From positions 1 through 64,000 of the forward strand of contig NZ_JOAG01000006.1 of the NCBI RefSeq assembly GCF_000725485.1: DNA of 64,000 nt, written 5' to 3'. Positions 51,493-59,272 of this stretch are shown here, piece by piece. How positions within the stretch are numbered: position 1 is the stretch's first letter; each line of letters starts with the position of its first letter. Under the pieces are notes generated by a model. The model was not told the origin of the DNA. It saw nothing but the letters and a program-made list of their open reading frames with translations, and made no database searches. A program made the translations under genes and the position numbers. Source of the stretch: Nonomuraea candida. GTDB lineage: Bacteria; Actinomycetota; Actinomycetes; Streptosporangiales; Streptosporangiaceae.

Positions 51493-53103
51493 ATGAGACG
51501 CGTGCGGCTCCAGCGCGATCTGCCCGTGCCGATGCCCGACGGCGTGACGCTGCTGGCCGACCACTACGCCCCGGCCGGCGCCGGGCCTGCCCCCGTCATC
51601 CTGGTGCGCTCCCCCTACGGCCGGCGCGGCCTGTTCGGCTGGTACTACGGCCGCGGCTTCGCCCGGCAGGGCTTCCACGTCGTGCTCCAGAGCTGCCGGG
51701 GCGGCTTCGGCTCCGGCGGCCTGCTCGACCCGCTCGGCGACGAGCACGAGGACGGCCTGGCGACCGTGGCCTGGCTGCGCGAGCAGCCCTGGTACGGTGG
51801 CTCCTTCGCGATGTTCGGCCCCTCCTACCTGGGCTACACGCAGTGGGCCATCGCCCCCTACGCCGGATCGGAGCTCAAGGCCATGGCCACCCAGATCACC
51901 GCCTCCCAGTTCAGGGACGCGGCGTACGTGGGCGGCGCGTTCGCGCTGGAGTCGGCGCTGAGCTGGACCACGCTCACCGACACGATGTCGCGCCGCTTCG
52001 GCGGCGCCGCCGTGCTGACCGCGCCCCGGCAGACCCGCAGGGCCGTCCTGTCCGGCCGGCCGGTGGCGGAGCTGGACCTGGCCTCGGCCGGGCGGCCGCT
52101 GCGCTTCTACCGGGACCTGCTCGCCCACCACGCCGACCCGGCCGTCCCCTACTGGCGCAAGCGCGACTTCTCCGCCGAGGTGGGCCGGGTGGAGGCCGCG
52201 GTGACCATGCTGGGCGGCTGGTACGACGTCTTCCTGCCCTGGCAGCTCAAGGACTACGGGGCGTTGCGGGCCGCGGGGCGGCGGCCGTACCTGACCATCG
52301 GCCCCTGGTGGCACATCGACAGCCGGCACGGCCGGCCCACGATGGCCGAGGCGTCGGCCTGGTTCCGCGCGCACCTGCTCGGCGACCGCTCCGCGCTGCG
52401 CCCCGACCCGGTGCGCCTCTACGTGACGGGCGCCGGGGAGTGGCGCGACTACCCCGACTGGCCGGTGCCGGGCATGCGGGAGCAGCGCTGGCACCTGCAG
52501 CACGGCTTCGGGCTTGGCGTGGAGGGGCCGCTGGAGTCCGGGCCCGACCGCTTCCGCTACCACCCCGCGCACCCCACGCCGGCGCTCGGCGGCCCGGTGC
52601 TGCTGGGCGACTCCAGGCCGCGCGACCAGCGGCGGCTGGAGCAGCGCCGCGACGTGCTGGTCTACAGCTCGGCCGCGCTGGAGTCGGACGTGGAGATGAT
52701 CGGGCCGGTGCGCGCGGAGCTGTTCGTGCGCTCCAGCACGCCGTCGGTGGACGTGGTGGTGCGGGTGTGCGACGTGTGGCCGGACGGGCGCTCCATGAAC
52801 GTGTGCGAGGGGGTGCGCCGCCTGCGCCCGCTCGACGGCTCGCCCGGCGGGTCCGCCGGCGGGTCTGCCGGCGGGGTGCGCCGGGTGGACGTGGACCTGT
52901 GGCCGATGGGGCACCGGTTCGGGCGCGGGCACCGGATCAGGGTGCACGTGGCGGCGGGAGCGTACCCGACGATCGCCCGCAACCACGGCACCGGCGACCT
53001 GCTCGGCGCGTCCGGCGCGATGGTGCCCGCCGACGTCGAGATCTTCCACTCCCCCGACCGGCCCTCCGCCGTGGTGCTGCCGCTGTGCGCGCCGCGCGGC
53101 TGA
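51493..53103 (+). CDS. CocE/NonD family hydrolase
   Basis: The 536-residue alpha/beta hydrolase of the CocE (cocaine esterase, X-Pro dipeptidyl-peptidase S15) type begins RRVRLQRDLPVPMPDGVTLL. The nucleophile elbow is MFGPSYLGYTQW, GGWYDVFLPWQLKDYGAL carries the probable catalytic Asp, and TIGPWWHIDSRHG the His. A C-terminal jelly roll (VEMIGPVRAELFVRSSTPSV and later) completes the fold. A short GGSAGGSAGG insert near residue 455 is a 15-bp repeat. There is no signal peptide. An inverted TTAC-TG-GTAA sits 5-14 bp before the start. The WYL regulator gene overlaps its end. Confidence 0.92.
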   Translation: MRRVRLQRDLPVPMPDGVTLLADHYAPAGAGPAPVILVRSPYGRRGLFGWYYGRGFARQGFHVVLQSCRGGFGSGGLLDPLGDEHEDGLATVAWLREQPWYGGSFAMFGPSYLGYTQWAIAPYAGSELKAMATQITASQFRDAAYVGGAFALESALSWTTLTDTMSRRFGGAAVLTAPRQTRRAVLSGRPVAELDLASAGRPLRFYRDLLAHHADPAVPYWRKRDFSAEVGRVEAAVTMLGGWYDVFLPWQLKDYGALRAAGRRPYLTIGPWWHIDSRHGRPTMAEASAWFRAHLLGDRSALRPDPVRLYVTGAGEWRDYPDWPVPGMREQRWHLQHGFGLGVEGPLESGPDRFRYHPAHPTPALGGPVLLGDSRPRDQRRLEQRRDVLVYSSAALESDVEMIGPVRAELFVRSSTPSVDVVVRVCDVWPDGRSMNVCEGVRRLRPLDGSPGGSAGGSAGGVRRVDVDLWPMGHRFGRGHRIRVHVAAGAYPTIARNHGTGDLLGASGAMVPADVEIFHSPDRPSAVVLPLCAPRG

Positions 53104-54026
53104 TGTCGCTGGTCCTGCTGCTGCAGAGCCGGGGCGGGATGACGGCGGCCGAACTGGCCAGGGAGCTGGAGGTCTCCGAGCGCACGGTGCACCGCGACGT
53201 GCTGGCGCTGTCGGAGGCGGGCGTGCCGGTCTACGCCGACCGGGGGCGGGGCGGCGGGTACCGCCTGCTGGACGGCTACCGCACCCGGCTGACGGGGCTG
53301 GACCGGGCCGAGGCCGAGGCGCTGTTCCTGTCGGGGGTGCCGGCCGCGCTGCGCGAGATGGGGCTGCAGGACGTGGCGGCCGCGGCCCGGCTGAAGGCCG
53401 CCGCCTCGTTGTCCCCCGCGCTGCGGGACGCGCCGGTGACGGCCGCGCAGCGCTTCCACCTGGACGCGCCCGGCTGGTTCGCCGGCGACGACCCGCCGCC
53501 GGCCGCGCTGGCGCCGCTGGCCGGGGCCGTGTGGCGGGACCGGCGGATCTCGGCCGTCTACAAGGACAACCCGCGGGTGCTGGAGCCGTACGGGCTGGTG
53601 CTGAAGGCGGGGGTCTGGTACCTGGCCGCGCGCCACCGGCTGCGCTTCCTCATCTTCCGGGTGCACCGGTTCGGCGAGATCACCGTGCTGGAGGAGCGGT
53701 TCGAGCGGGAGCCGGGCTTCGACCTGGCGGCGTTCTGGGCCGAGCAGGCGGCGCGGTTCGCCCGGTCGCTGCTGCGGGAGGTGGTCACGCTGCGGCTCAG
53801 CGAGCGGGGGCTGCGGATGTTGCGGCACGTCGCCGACCCGGCCGCGCTGGAGGACGCGCTGGCCTCGCTGCGGCCCGACGGGACCGTGCGGCTGGCGGTG
53901 GAGTCGGTGCCGGTGGCGTTCTCGCAGGTGCTGCGGTTCGGGCCGGAGGCGGAGGTGCTGGACCCGCCGGAACTGCGGGCGATGGTCGCCGACGCCGCCG
54001 CCCGCATGGCCCGGATCTACCGATAG
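53085..54026 (+). CDS. YafY-type HTH-WYL transcriptional regulator
   Basis: The 313-residue regulator has an N-terminal HTH_11 (MRAARLMSLVLLLQSRGGMT, AAELARELEVSERTVHRDVL), a WYL domain with LEPYGLVLKAGVWYLAARHR, and a C-terminal WCX extension ending DAAARMARIYR. WYL domains in bacterial regulators often sense nucleic acids or other ligands. GTG 53085 is chosen because the family starts with M-R-A-x-R-L-x-S-L. The ATG at 53103 would trim the helix. Either way it overlaps the CocE stop, so the two genes are coupled. It converges with the SDR gene over 10 bp. Confidence 0.92.
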   Translation: MRAARLMSLVLLLQSRGGMTAAELARELEVSERTVHRDVLALSEAGVPVYADRGRGGGYRLLDGYRTRLTGLDRAEAEALFLSGVPAALREMGLQDVAAAARLKAAASLSPALRDAPVTAAQRFHLDAPGWFAGDDPPPAALAPLAGAVWRDRRISAVYKDNPRVLEPYGLVLKAGVWYLAARHRLRFLIFRVHRFGEITVLEERFEREPGFDLAAFWAEQAARFARSLLREVVTLRLSERGLRMLRHVADPAALEDALASLRPDGTVRLAVESVPVAFSQVLRFGPEAEVLDPPELRAMVADAAARMARIYR

Positions 54027-54907
54027 GCCTCCCAGCCGCCCTCGCCGCCCTTCTCCCGCACCTCGGTGATGTAGCTCCACACGCGTGGGCGGCTGCCGTC
54101 CACGTCGGTCACGCCGTACGCCCGGGCCAGCTCCTCGCTCGTGACCGACCGGCCGGACCAGCGCTGCCGGTCCGGGTCGAGGGCCAGGGCCGCCACGCCC
54201 CTGCCCAGGTAGGCCGGGGTCTCGGAGACCATCCAGGTGGGATCGGCCTTGGCCGCGCGCCAGTCGTCCTCGGTGACGCCGAAGTTGTCCAGCATGGCCT
54301 CCGAGCGCAGGAAGCCCGGCGTCACGGCCAGCCCGGTGCCCCCGTACGGGCGCAGCTCGGTGGACCAGGCGAAGCCCAGCCGGTTGACCGACAGCTTGGC
54401 CAGGTCGTAGTAGACGTTCTCCCGGTAGCGGCTCTGGTTGAACTCCCAGGTGCCGTCGGTGACCTCGACCACCAGGCCGCCCTCGTGCTCGATGAGCAGC
54501 GGCAGCAGGTGCCGGGCGCTGATGAGGTGGGTGTCGACGGCCAGCCGCAGCAGCCGCAGCCCCTTGTCCAGGTCGTGTTTCCAGACCGGCGTGTTCCACG
54601 ACCACAGGTGGTCGCCGCCCCACACGTCGTTGACCAGCACGTCGAGGCGGCCGTGCGCGGCGCGTACGCGCCCGGCCAGGGCCGCGACCTGGTCCGGCTC
54701 CAGGAAGTCGACGCGCACCGGGATGCCGGTGCCGCCGGCCGCGGTGACCAGCTCGGCCGTCTCCTCGATGGTCTCCGGCCGGTTCATCTCCGAGCGCCCC
54801 TCCCGGGTGCTGCGGCCGGTGCAGTAGACGGTGGCGCCGGTCGCGCCCAGCGCCACCGCGATGCCCCGTCCCGTTCCGCGGGTCGCGCCCGCCACCAATG
54901 CGATCAT
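54017..54907 (-). CDS. Short-chain dehydrogenase/reductase
   Basis: The 296-residue NAD(P)-dependent SDR has the nucleotide-binding ALVAGATRGTGRGIAVALG, CTGRSTREG after strand 2 (favouring NADP), VLVNDVWGGDHLW in place of the usual NNAG, and the catalytic ENVYYDLAKLSVNRLGFAWS with the YxxxK pair. It ends with an SDR-atypical extension VDGSRPRVWSYITEVREKGG. ATG 54907 (MIALVAGATRG) is used; ATG 54916 and 54937 are longer alternatives. The 3' end overlaps the WYL gene by 10 bp, tail to tail. The substrate is unknown. Confidence 0.9.
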   Translation of the reverse strand: MIALVAGATRGTGRGIAVALGATGATVYCTGRSTREGRSEMNRPETIEETAELVTAAGGTGIPVRVDFLEPDQVAALAGRVRAAHGRLDVLVNDVWGGDHLWSWNTPVWKHDLDKGLRLLRLAVDTHLISARHLLPLLIEHEGGLVVEVTDGTWEFNQSRYRENVYYDLAKLSVNRLGFAWSTELRPYGGTGLAVTPGFLRSEAMLDNFGVTEDDWRAAKADPTWMVSETPAYLGRGVAALALDPDRQRWSGRSVTSEELARAYGVTDVDGSRPRVWSYITEVREKGGEGGWEAYR

Positions 54908-54985
54908 GCGCCCCATCGTGGCCGGAAAAGCCGACACCTTATGTCATGTTTTTCGCGGGAACGCTGTGATAAGCACGGAGTTACC

Positions 54986-55549
54986 ATGAACAGCGAATTC
55001 GAGCTCCGCGGGGTCAACCACGTCGCGCTGGTCTGCTCGGACATGAAGCGGACCGTGGACTTCTACTCCGGCGTGCTGGGCATGCCGCTGATCAAGACCA
55101 TCGAGCTGCCCATGGGCTGGGGGCAGCACTTCTTCTTCGACTGCGGGGGCGGCAACGCGCTGGCGTTCTTCTGGTTCCCCGACGCGCCCGACGGCGTGCC
55201 GGGGGTGTCGGCGCCGAAGAACCTCCCCGACCGGGGCGAGTTGCTGTCGGCCGTCGGCTCGATGAACCACATCGCCTTCGACGTGCCGCCGGAGCGCATC
55301 GAGGAGTACCGCGACCGGCTGGTCGCCAAGGGGATCGACGTGGGCGTGCTGCTCAACCACGACGACAGCGAGTTCGGGGTGGCGCCGGAGCTGCACGACG
55401 GCGTCTTCGTCAGGTCGATCTACTTCAAGGACCCCGACGGCATCCTGGTGGAGTTCGCGGCCTGGACGCGCGAGGTGGGGCGGCCGGGCGACGTGAGGCA
55501 TGAGCCGCGCACCGCCGCCGACCGCACCGCCGCCGACCGCACCGGCTGA
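54986..55549 (+). CDS. VOC-family (glyoxalase/dioxygenase-like) protein
   Basis: The 187-residue protein has two vicinal-oxygen-chelate half-domains: FELRGVNHVALVCSDMKRTV with the first metal His, then MNHIAFDVPPERIEEY and VRSIYFKDPDGILVEFAAW with the metal Glu. This is the pattern of metal-dependent dioxygenases and glyoxalase relatives. The substrate is unknown. The C-terminus RTAADRTAADRTG comes from a 15-bp repeat (accgccgccgaccgc) and is probably a repeat-driven extension. The stop codon lies in the first copy of a 25-bp direct repeat. The start follows GGAGTTACC. Confidence 0.9.
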   Translation: MNSEFELRGVNHVALVCSDMKRTVDFYSGVLGMPLIKTIELPMGWGQHFFFDCGGGNALAFFWFPDAPDGVPGVSAPKNLPDRGELLSAVGSMNHIAFDVPPERIEEYRDRLVAKGIDVGVLLNHDDSEFGVAPELHDGVFVRSIYFKDPDGILVEFAAWTREVGRPGDVRHEPRTAADRTAADRTG

Positions 55550-55595
55550 CGTCAGGGTGGTGACCGTTCGCTGACGTCAGGGTGGTGACCGTTCG
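55546..55595. repeat. 25-bp direct repeat (2 copies) containing the VOC-gene stop codon
   Basis: Two identical copies of the 25-bp unit starting ctgacgtcagggtggtgacc lie at 55546 and 55571. The first TGA (55547-55549) ends the VOC gene. Each copy contains the palindrome TGACGTCA. Confidence 0.85.
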
Positions 55596-55849
55596 GCGCG
55601 GGTAACCGACCATTCGCCGATCGGCGTTCCCGTTCGCCGCGGGCCTGTCGTTAGGGTTTCGACCGGCCCCCGTTTCGCGCTGCCCCGCCATGGCTCGTCT
55701 CACATCGCGAGATTTCATCTCGACATTTAGGCCAAACCGTAACATCCCGGACATTGGGTTTAATACCTCCGTAAAGCTACTCTCCCTCCACTGACAATCT
55801 GTCAAGGACCGGCCACGAACCGGCCCCTGATCCGTTCATCGGAGGGACG
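55596..55849 (+). promoter_or_regulatory. Leader/promoter region of the DUF3311-transporter operon
   Basis: This non-coding stretch has two short inverted repeats, CGAGAT-TTC-ATCTCG (55708-55722) and TGACA-ATC-TGTCA (55792-55804), and AT-richer segments such as gggtttaatacctccgtaaag. The ribosome site CGGAGGGACG precedes the DUF3311 ATG. Regulator identity is unknown. Confidence 0.45.
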
Positions 55850-56059
55850 ATGACCACCGGGGAACCCGGGCAGCCACGCACCGACCGCAGCCCCTGGAAC
55901 TGGCTGCTGGTGGTGCCGATCGTGCTGCCGCTGCTGACGTTCCTGTTCAACGCCGACGAGCCGCGCCTGCTGGGCTTCCCGCTCTTCTACTGGCTGCAGA
56001 TGGCCTTCATCGTGGTCGGCATCATCTGCACCACCATCGTCTACAGGATGACGAAGTGA
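55850..56059 (+). CDS. DUF3311 family membrane protein
   Basis: The 69-residue protein has two membrane helices: WLLVVPIVLPLLTFLFNADE and LFYWLQMAFIVVGIICTTIV, the second ending at the C-terminus VYRMTK. DUF3311 genes are nearly always directly upstream of sodium:solute symporters, as here (4-bp overlap GTGA). It is probably an accessory subunit of the transporter, which follows from gene order and family knowledge rather than sequence motifs. Confidence 0.9.
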   Translation: MTTGEPGQPRTDRSPWNWLLVVPIVLPLLTFLFNADEPRLLGFPLFYWLQMAFIVVGIICTTIVYRMTK

Positions 56060-57663
56060 GCGCTCACACGACCGAGCTGGTCGTCTTCGTCCTGCTGTTC
56101 CTGCTCGTCAGCGGCATGGGCTTCGTGGCCTCGCGCTGGCGGCGGCCCAATGACCTGGCCAGCCTCAACGAGTGGGGCCTGGGCGGGCGCAGCTTCGGCT
56201 CCTGGATCACCTGGTTCCTGATCGGCGGCGACCTCTACACCGCCTACACCTTCGTGGCGGTGCCCGCGCTGGTGTTCAGCTCCGGGGCGCTCGGCTTCTA
56301 CGCCCTGCCGTACACCGTGGTGGTCTACCCGCTGGTGTTCCTGGTGCTGGCGCGCATGTGGTCGGTCTCGCACGTGCACGGGTTCGTCACGCCGGCGGAC
56401 TTCGTCCGGGCCCGGTTCGGCTCGCCGACGCTGGCGCTGGCCATCGCGGTCACCGGGCTCGTCGCGACGATGCCCTACATCGCGCTGCAGCTCGTCGGCA
56501 TCGAGGCCGTGCTCAAGGCCATGGGCATCACCGGGCACCTGCCGATCGTCATCGCGTTCGCGATCCTGGCCGCCTACACCTACCAGTCCGGCCTGCGCGC
56601 CCCCGCGCTGATCGCGTTCGTCAAGGACTCGCTCATCTACATCGTGATCCTCGCCGCGGTCATCTACATCCCGGCCCGGCTCGGCGGCTGGGACTCGATC
56701 TTCGACGCCGCCAAGGCCAAGTTCGACGCCTCCCCGGCGCCGGGCGACGGGCTGCTGCTCAACGCCAACAACCAGCTCCAGTACATCACGCTGGCCCTCG
56801 GCTCGGCGCTGGCGCTGTTCCTGTACCCGCACAGCCTCACCGGCGTGCTGGCCTCCAAGAACCGCAACGTCATCAAGCGCAACATGTCGGCGCTGCCCGC
56901 CTACACCCTCGTGCTGGGCCTGATCGCGCTGCTCGGCTTCATGGCCATCGCGGCCGGCACCAAGCCGGTGGTGACGGACGGCAAGGCCGACGCCAACACG
57001 ATCGTGCCGGTGCTGTTCGACCAGATGTTCCCCGACTGGTTCACCGGCGTGGCGTACGCGGCCGTGGGCATCGGCGCGCTCGTCCCGGCCGCCATCATGT
57101 CGATCGCGGCGGCGAACCTGTTCACCCGCAACATCTACCGCGAGTACCTCAACAAGAACGCCACCGACGCCCAGGAGGCCAACGTCTCCAAGGTGGTGTC
57201 GCTGGTGGTCAAGGTGGGCGCGGTGCTGTGCATCCTGCTGCTCGACCCGCAGTTCTCGATCGACCTGCAGCTCATCGGCGGCGTGATCATCCTGCAGACG
57301 CTGCCGTCGGTGGGGCTGGGCCTCTACACGCGCTGGTTCCACAAGGGCGGCCTGATCGCCGGGTGGGCGGCCGGCATGGCGGCCGGCATGTGGATGTTGT
57401 ACCTCATCCCGAACGCGGCCACCGGCAAGGCGCACTTCGGCGGCTCGGCGTTCCCGCTGGCGAACCTGGGCTTCGACACCAAGATGACGATCTACGCCGG
57501 GTTCCTGGCGCTGGCCGTCAACCTGGTGGTCGCGGTGCTGGCCACGCTGATCTTCCGGGCGGCCAAGCTGGCCGACGGGGAGGACGCGACGGCGCGGGAC
57601 GACTACTTCGCCGACGAGGGCGACCCGAAGGTCAAGGACCTGGACCTGACCGGCTCCCACTGA
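56056..57663 (+). CDS. mctP: Sodium:solute symporter (SSS), MctP-type monocarboxylate permease
   Basis: The 535-residue symporter has about 13 hydrophobic helices. Conserved SSS features include FGSWITWFLIGGDLYTAYTF, VTPADFVRARFGSPTLALAI and AVGIGALVPAAIMSIAAANL, which contributes to the sodium/substrate region. Its nearest family appears to be MctP/PanF-like monocarboxylate permeases with an adjacent DUF3311 gene, so lactate, pyruvate or similar uptake is likely. The substrate is inferred. The start is the GTG overlapping the DUF3311 stop. A perfect 12-bp hairpin follows the stop. Confidence 0.88.
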   Translation: MSAHTTELVVFVLLFLLVSGMGFVASRWRRPNDLASLNEWGLGGRSFGSWITWFLIGGDLYTAYTFVAVPALVFSSGALGFYALPYTVVVYPLVFLVLARMWSVSHVHGFVTPADFVRARFGSPTLALAIAVTGLVATMPYIALQLVGIEAVLKAMGITGHLPIVIAFAILAAYTYQSGLRAPALIAFVKDSLIYIVILAAVIYIPARLGGWDSIFDAAKAKFDASPAPGDGLLLNANNQLQYITLALGSALALFLYPHSLTGVLASKNRNVIKRNMSALPAYTLVLGLIALLGFMAIAAGTKPVVTDGKADANTIVPVLFDQMFPDWFTGVAYAAVGIGALVPAAIMSIAAANLFTRNIYREYLNKNATDAQEANVSKVVSLVVKVGAVLCILLLDPQFSIDLQLIGGVIILQTLPSVGLGLYTRWFHKGGLIAGWAAGMAAGMWMLYLIPNAATGKAHFGGSAFPLANLGFDTKMTIYAGFLALAVNLVVAVLATLIFRAAKLADGEDATARDDYFADEGDPKVKDLDLTGSH

Positions 57664-57668
57664 TCTCC

Positions 57669-57702
57669 GCGCCGCCCGGGACCCTCCCTCCCCGGGCGGC
57701 GC
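57669..57702 (+). terminator. mctP operon terminator hairpin
   Basis: Perfect 12-bp arms GCGCCGCCCGGG / CCCGGGCGGCGC with a 10-nt loop, 5 bp after the transporter stop. Confidence 0.8.
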
Positions 57703-57710
57703 GTCCCTTC

Positions 57711-57888
57711 CGGGCGATCCGCTTCCGGGTCGCCCCTTCCGGGGGTCCGTTTCCGGGTGGCCATTTGCGAGTGGCCGTTTCCGGGTGGCCCCTTCCGGGG
57801 GTCCGTTTCCGGGTGGCCGTTTGCGAGTGGCCGTTTCCGGGTGGGCTCGGTCGGGTGGGCCAGTCGGGTGGGCTCAGTCGGGTGTGAG
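57711..57888. repeat. 56-bp and 13-14-bp tandem repeats ending at the DUF6285 stop codon
   Basis: ccccttccgggggtccg starts at 57733 and again at 57789 (56-bp period), each followed by tttccgggtggcc and a ttgcgagtggcc block. The array continues as cggtcgggtgggc and cagtcgggtggg, and its last unit covers the DUF6285 stop codon (complement of tca, 57874-57876). The whole gap between the two convergent genes is therefore repetitive. Confidence 0.85.
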
Positions 57889-58308
57889 GTAGGCGGGGTT
57901 GGACACCTCCAGCTTCGCGCGTACCGCCTGTTCGAGGGCGGTGAGCAGGGCCGCGTCATCCGTGACGCGGCCCTGTCTGATGGCGGCGGCCAGCTCGGCG
58001 TCGTCCGCGACGCCCAGCTCGGCCAGGCGGGCGGCGTGCCGCTCGGCCTGCTCCGGGCCGAGCCGGATCTCCCGCTCGACCATGCCGAGCACGTTGACGG
58101 CCACCCGGGTGTGGTAGCGGGCCCGGCCTTCGACGGCCGGGAGCACGTCGGTCTGGAGGAAGTCGCGGACGGCGGCCACGAGCTGCGCGGCGCTGGGGAC
58201 GTCATGCGGAGCACTCGGGACGTCATGCGGAGCACTGGCGACGTCGTGCGGGGCGCGGGGGACGTCGTGCGGGGCGCCGGGGACACCGTGCGGGGCGGAA
58301 CGGCTCAC
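57874..58308 (-). CDS. DUF6285 domain-containing protein with N-terminal 7-residue repeats
   Basis: The 144-residue protein starts with five copies of a 7-residue unit (APHDVPS-type). A DUF6285 domain follows: AAQLVAAVRDFLQTDVLPAV, GRARYHTRVAVNVLGMVERE and ALEQAVRAKLEVSNPAYL. DUF6285 is found with acyl-CoA dehydrogenase and aminoglycoside-phosphotransferase-like genes, which lie 1-3 kb away on the other strand. GTG 58308 has AGAGAGGA 5 nt upstream. Function is unknown; it is probably an accessory of that acyl-CoA enzyme group. Confidence 0.78.
   Translation of the reverse strand: MSRSAPHGVPGAPHDVPRAPHDVASAPHDVPSAPHDVPSAAQLVAAVRDFLQTDVLPAVEGRARYHTRVAVNVLGMVEREIRLGPEQAERHAARLAELGVADDAELAAAIRQGRVTDDAALLTALEQAVRAKLEVSNPAYLTPD
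58198..58302. repeat. 21-bp coding minisatellite (5 copies)
   Basis: The unit gacgtcatgcggagcactcgg and variants start at 58198, 58219, 58240, 58261 and 58282, an exact 21-bp period. It codes seven residues per copy at the N-terminus of the DUF6285 protein. The first two copies are nearly identical, while the outer ones diverge more. Confidence 0.88.
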
Positions 58309-58403
58309 AGCATCCTCTCTAGCAGAGCGGAGGCCGTCCCCCAAGGCCGGCCGGGATATACCCCTTTATCGGCGTCCGATCATGTACGGGCTAGTCTGCG
58401 GCC

Positions 58404-59186
58404 ATGCACACTCAGTCCCCGCTCGCGAACGCCCCCGTGCTGGCGCCCAGGCTCATCCGGGCCGAGATCTTCGTGGTGATGTCGGTCTCGCTCGGCGCCA
58501 GCGCCCTGGTGGCGTTCGTCCGGCTGATCGGGGCGCTGACCGCGCCGCGGGAGCTCAAGGGCCAGCAGGCCGTGCTCGTCGGGTCGATGGCGCCCGGCCG
58601 GCCCTGGCTGGACCTGGCGTTGCAGCTCGTCCAGATCGCGGTCGCGGTGGCGCCGGTGGGGCTGGTGGCGTACCTGCTGGTGCGTTCGGGCGAGTCGCTG
58701 CGCACGATCGGCGCGGACTTCCGCCGGCCCGGGAGCGATCTGGCGCGCGGGGCGCTGCTCGCGGCGGCGATCGGCGGCTCCGGGCTGGCGTTCTACCTGG
58801 CGGTGTGGGCGTCCGGGATCAACCTGACCGTCGTGCCGGGGGCGCTGCCCGAGGTGTGGTGGCAGGTGCCGGTGCTGGTGCTGGCGGCGGCGCAGAACGG
58901 GGTGCTGGAGGAGGTGCTGGTCGCCGGGTACCTGCTGCACCGGCTCGGCCAGGCCGGATGGGGGCCGTGGAAGGCGCTGGCGGTCTCGTCGCTGCTGCGC
59001 GGGTCGTACCACCTGTATCAGGGGTTCGGCGGATTCGTCGGGAACGTGGTGATGGGAGTGGTGTTCGGGTGGTGCTACCAGCGGTGGGGGCGGACCATGC
59101 CGCTGGTGGTGGCGCACACGCTGATCGACGTCGTCGCCTTCGTCGGGTACGCCTTCCTGCACGGCAAGGTGAGCTGGCTGCCCTGA
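58404..59186 (+). CDS. CPBP-family intramembrane glutamic endopeptidase
   Basis: The 260-residue membrane protein of the ABI/CPBP (Rce1-like) family has about seven hydrophobic helices. Motif 1 is EEVLVAGYLLHRLGQ. The Glu-Glu pair is present, but the usual Arg (EExxxR) is Ala-Gly. Motif 2 is LRGSYHLYQGFGGFVGN with the conserved His, and motif 3 is VVAHTLIDVVAF. Activity as a protease is likely but not certain, given the motif 1 change. It diverges from the DUF6285 gene and is followed 87 bp later by the acyl-CoA dehydrogenase gene. Confidence 0.87.
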   Translation: MHTQSPLANAPVLAPRLIRAEIFVVMSVSLGASALVAFVRLIGALTAPRELKGQQAVLVGSMAPGRPWLDLALQLVQIAVAVAPVGLVAYLLVRSGESLRTIGADFRRPGSDLARGALLAAAIGGSGLAFYLAVWASGINLTVVPGALPEVWWQVPVLVLAAAQNGVLEEVLVAGYLLHRLGQAGWGPWKALAVSSLLRGSYHLYQGFGGFVGNVVMGVVFGWCYQRWGRTMPLVVAHTLIDVVAFVGYAFLHGKVSWLP

Positions 59187-59272
59187 GCACGCCCGACCGG
59201 GACCGGGATGATCGGGGCCGGGATGATCGGTAGCCGTTGACCGGGGGCCGGGTTTCGGGTTGATTCGGGGGC

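Noticed and set aside
57711..57888. Repeats considered as part of a mobile element
   Set aside because: No transposase, no terminal inverted repeats or target-site duplication; the structure is a simple tandem array.
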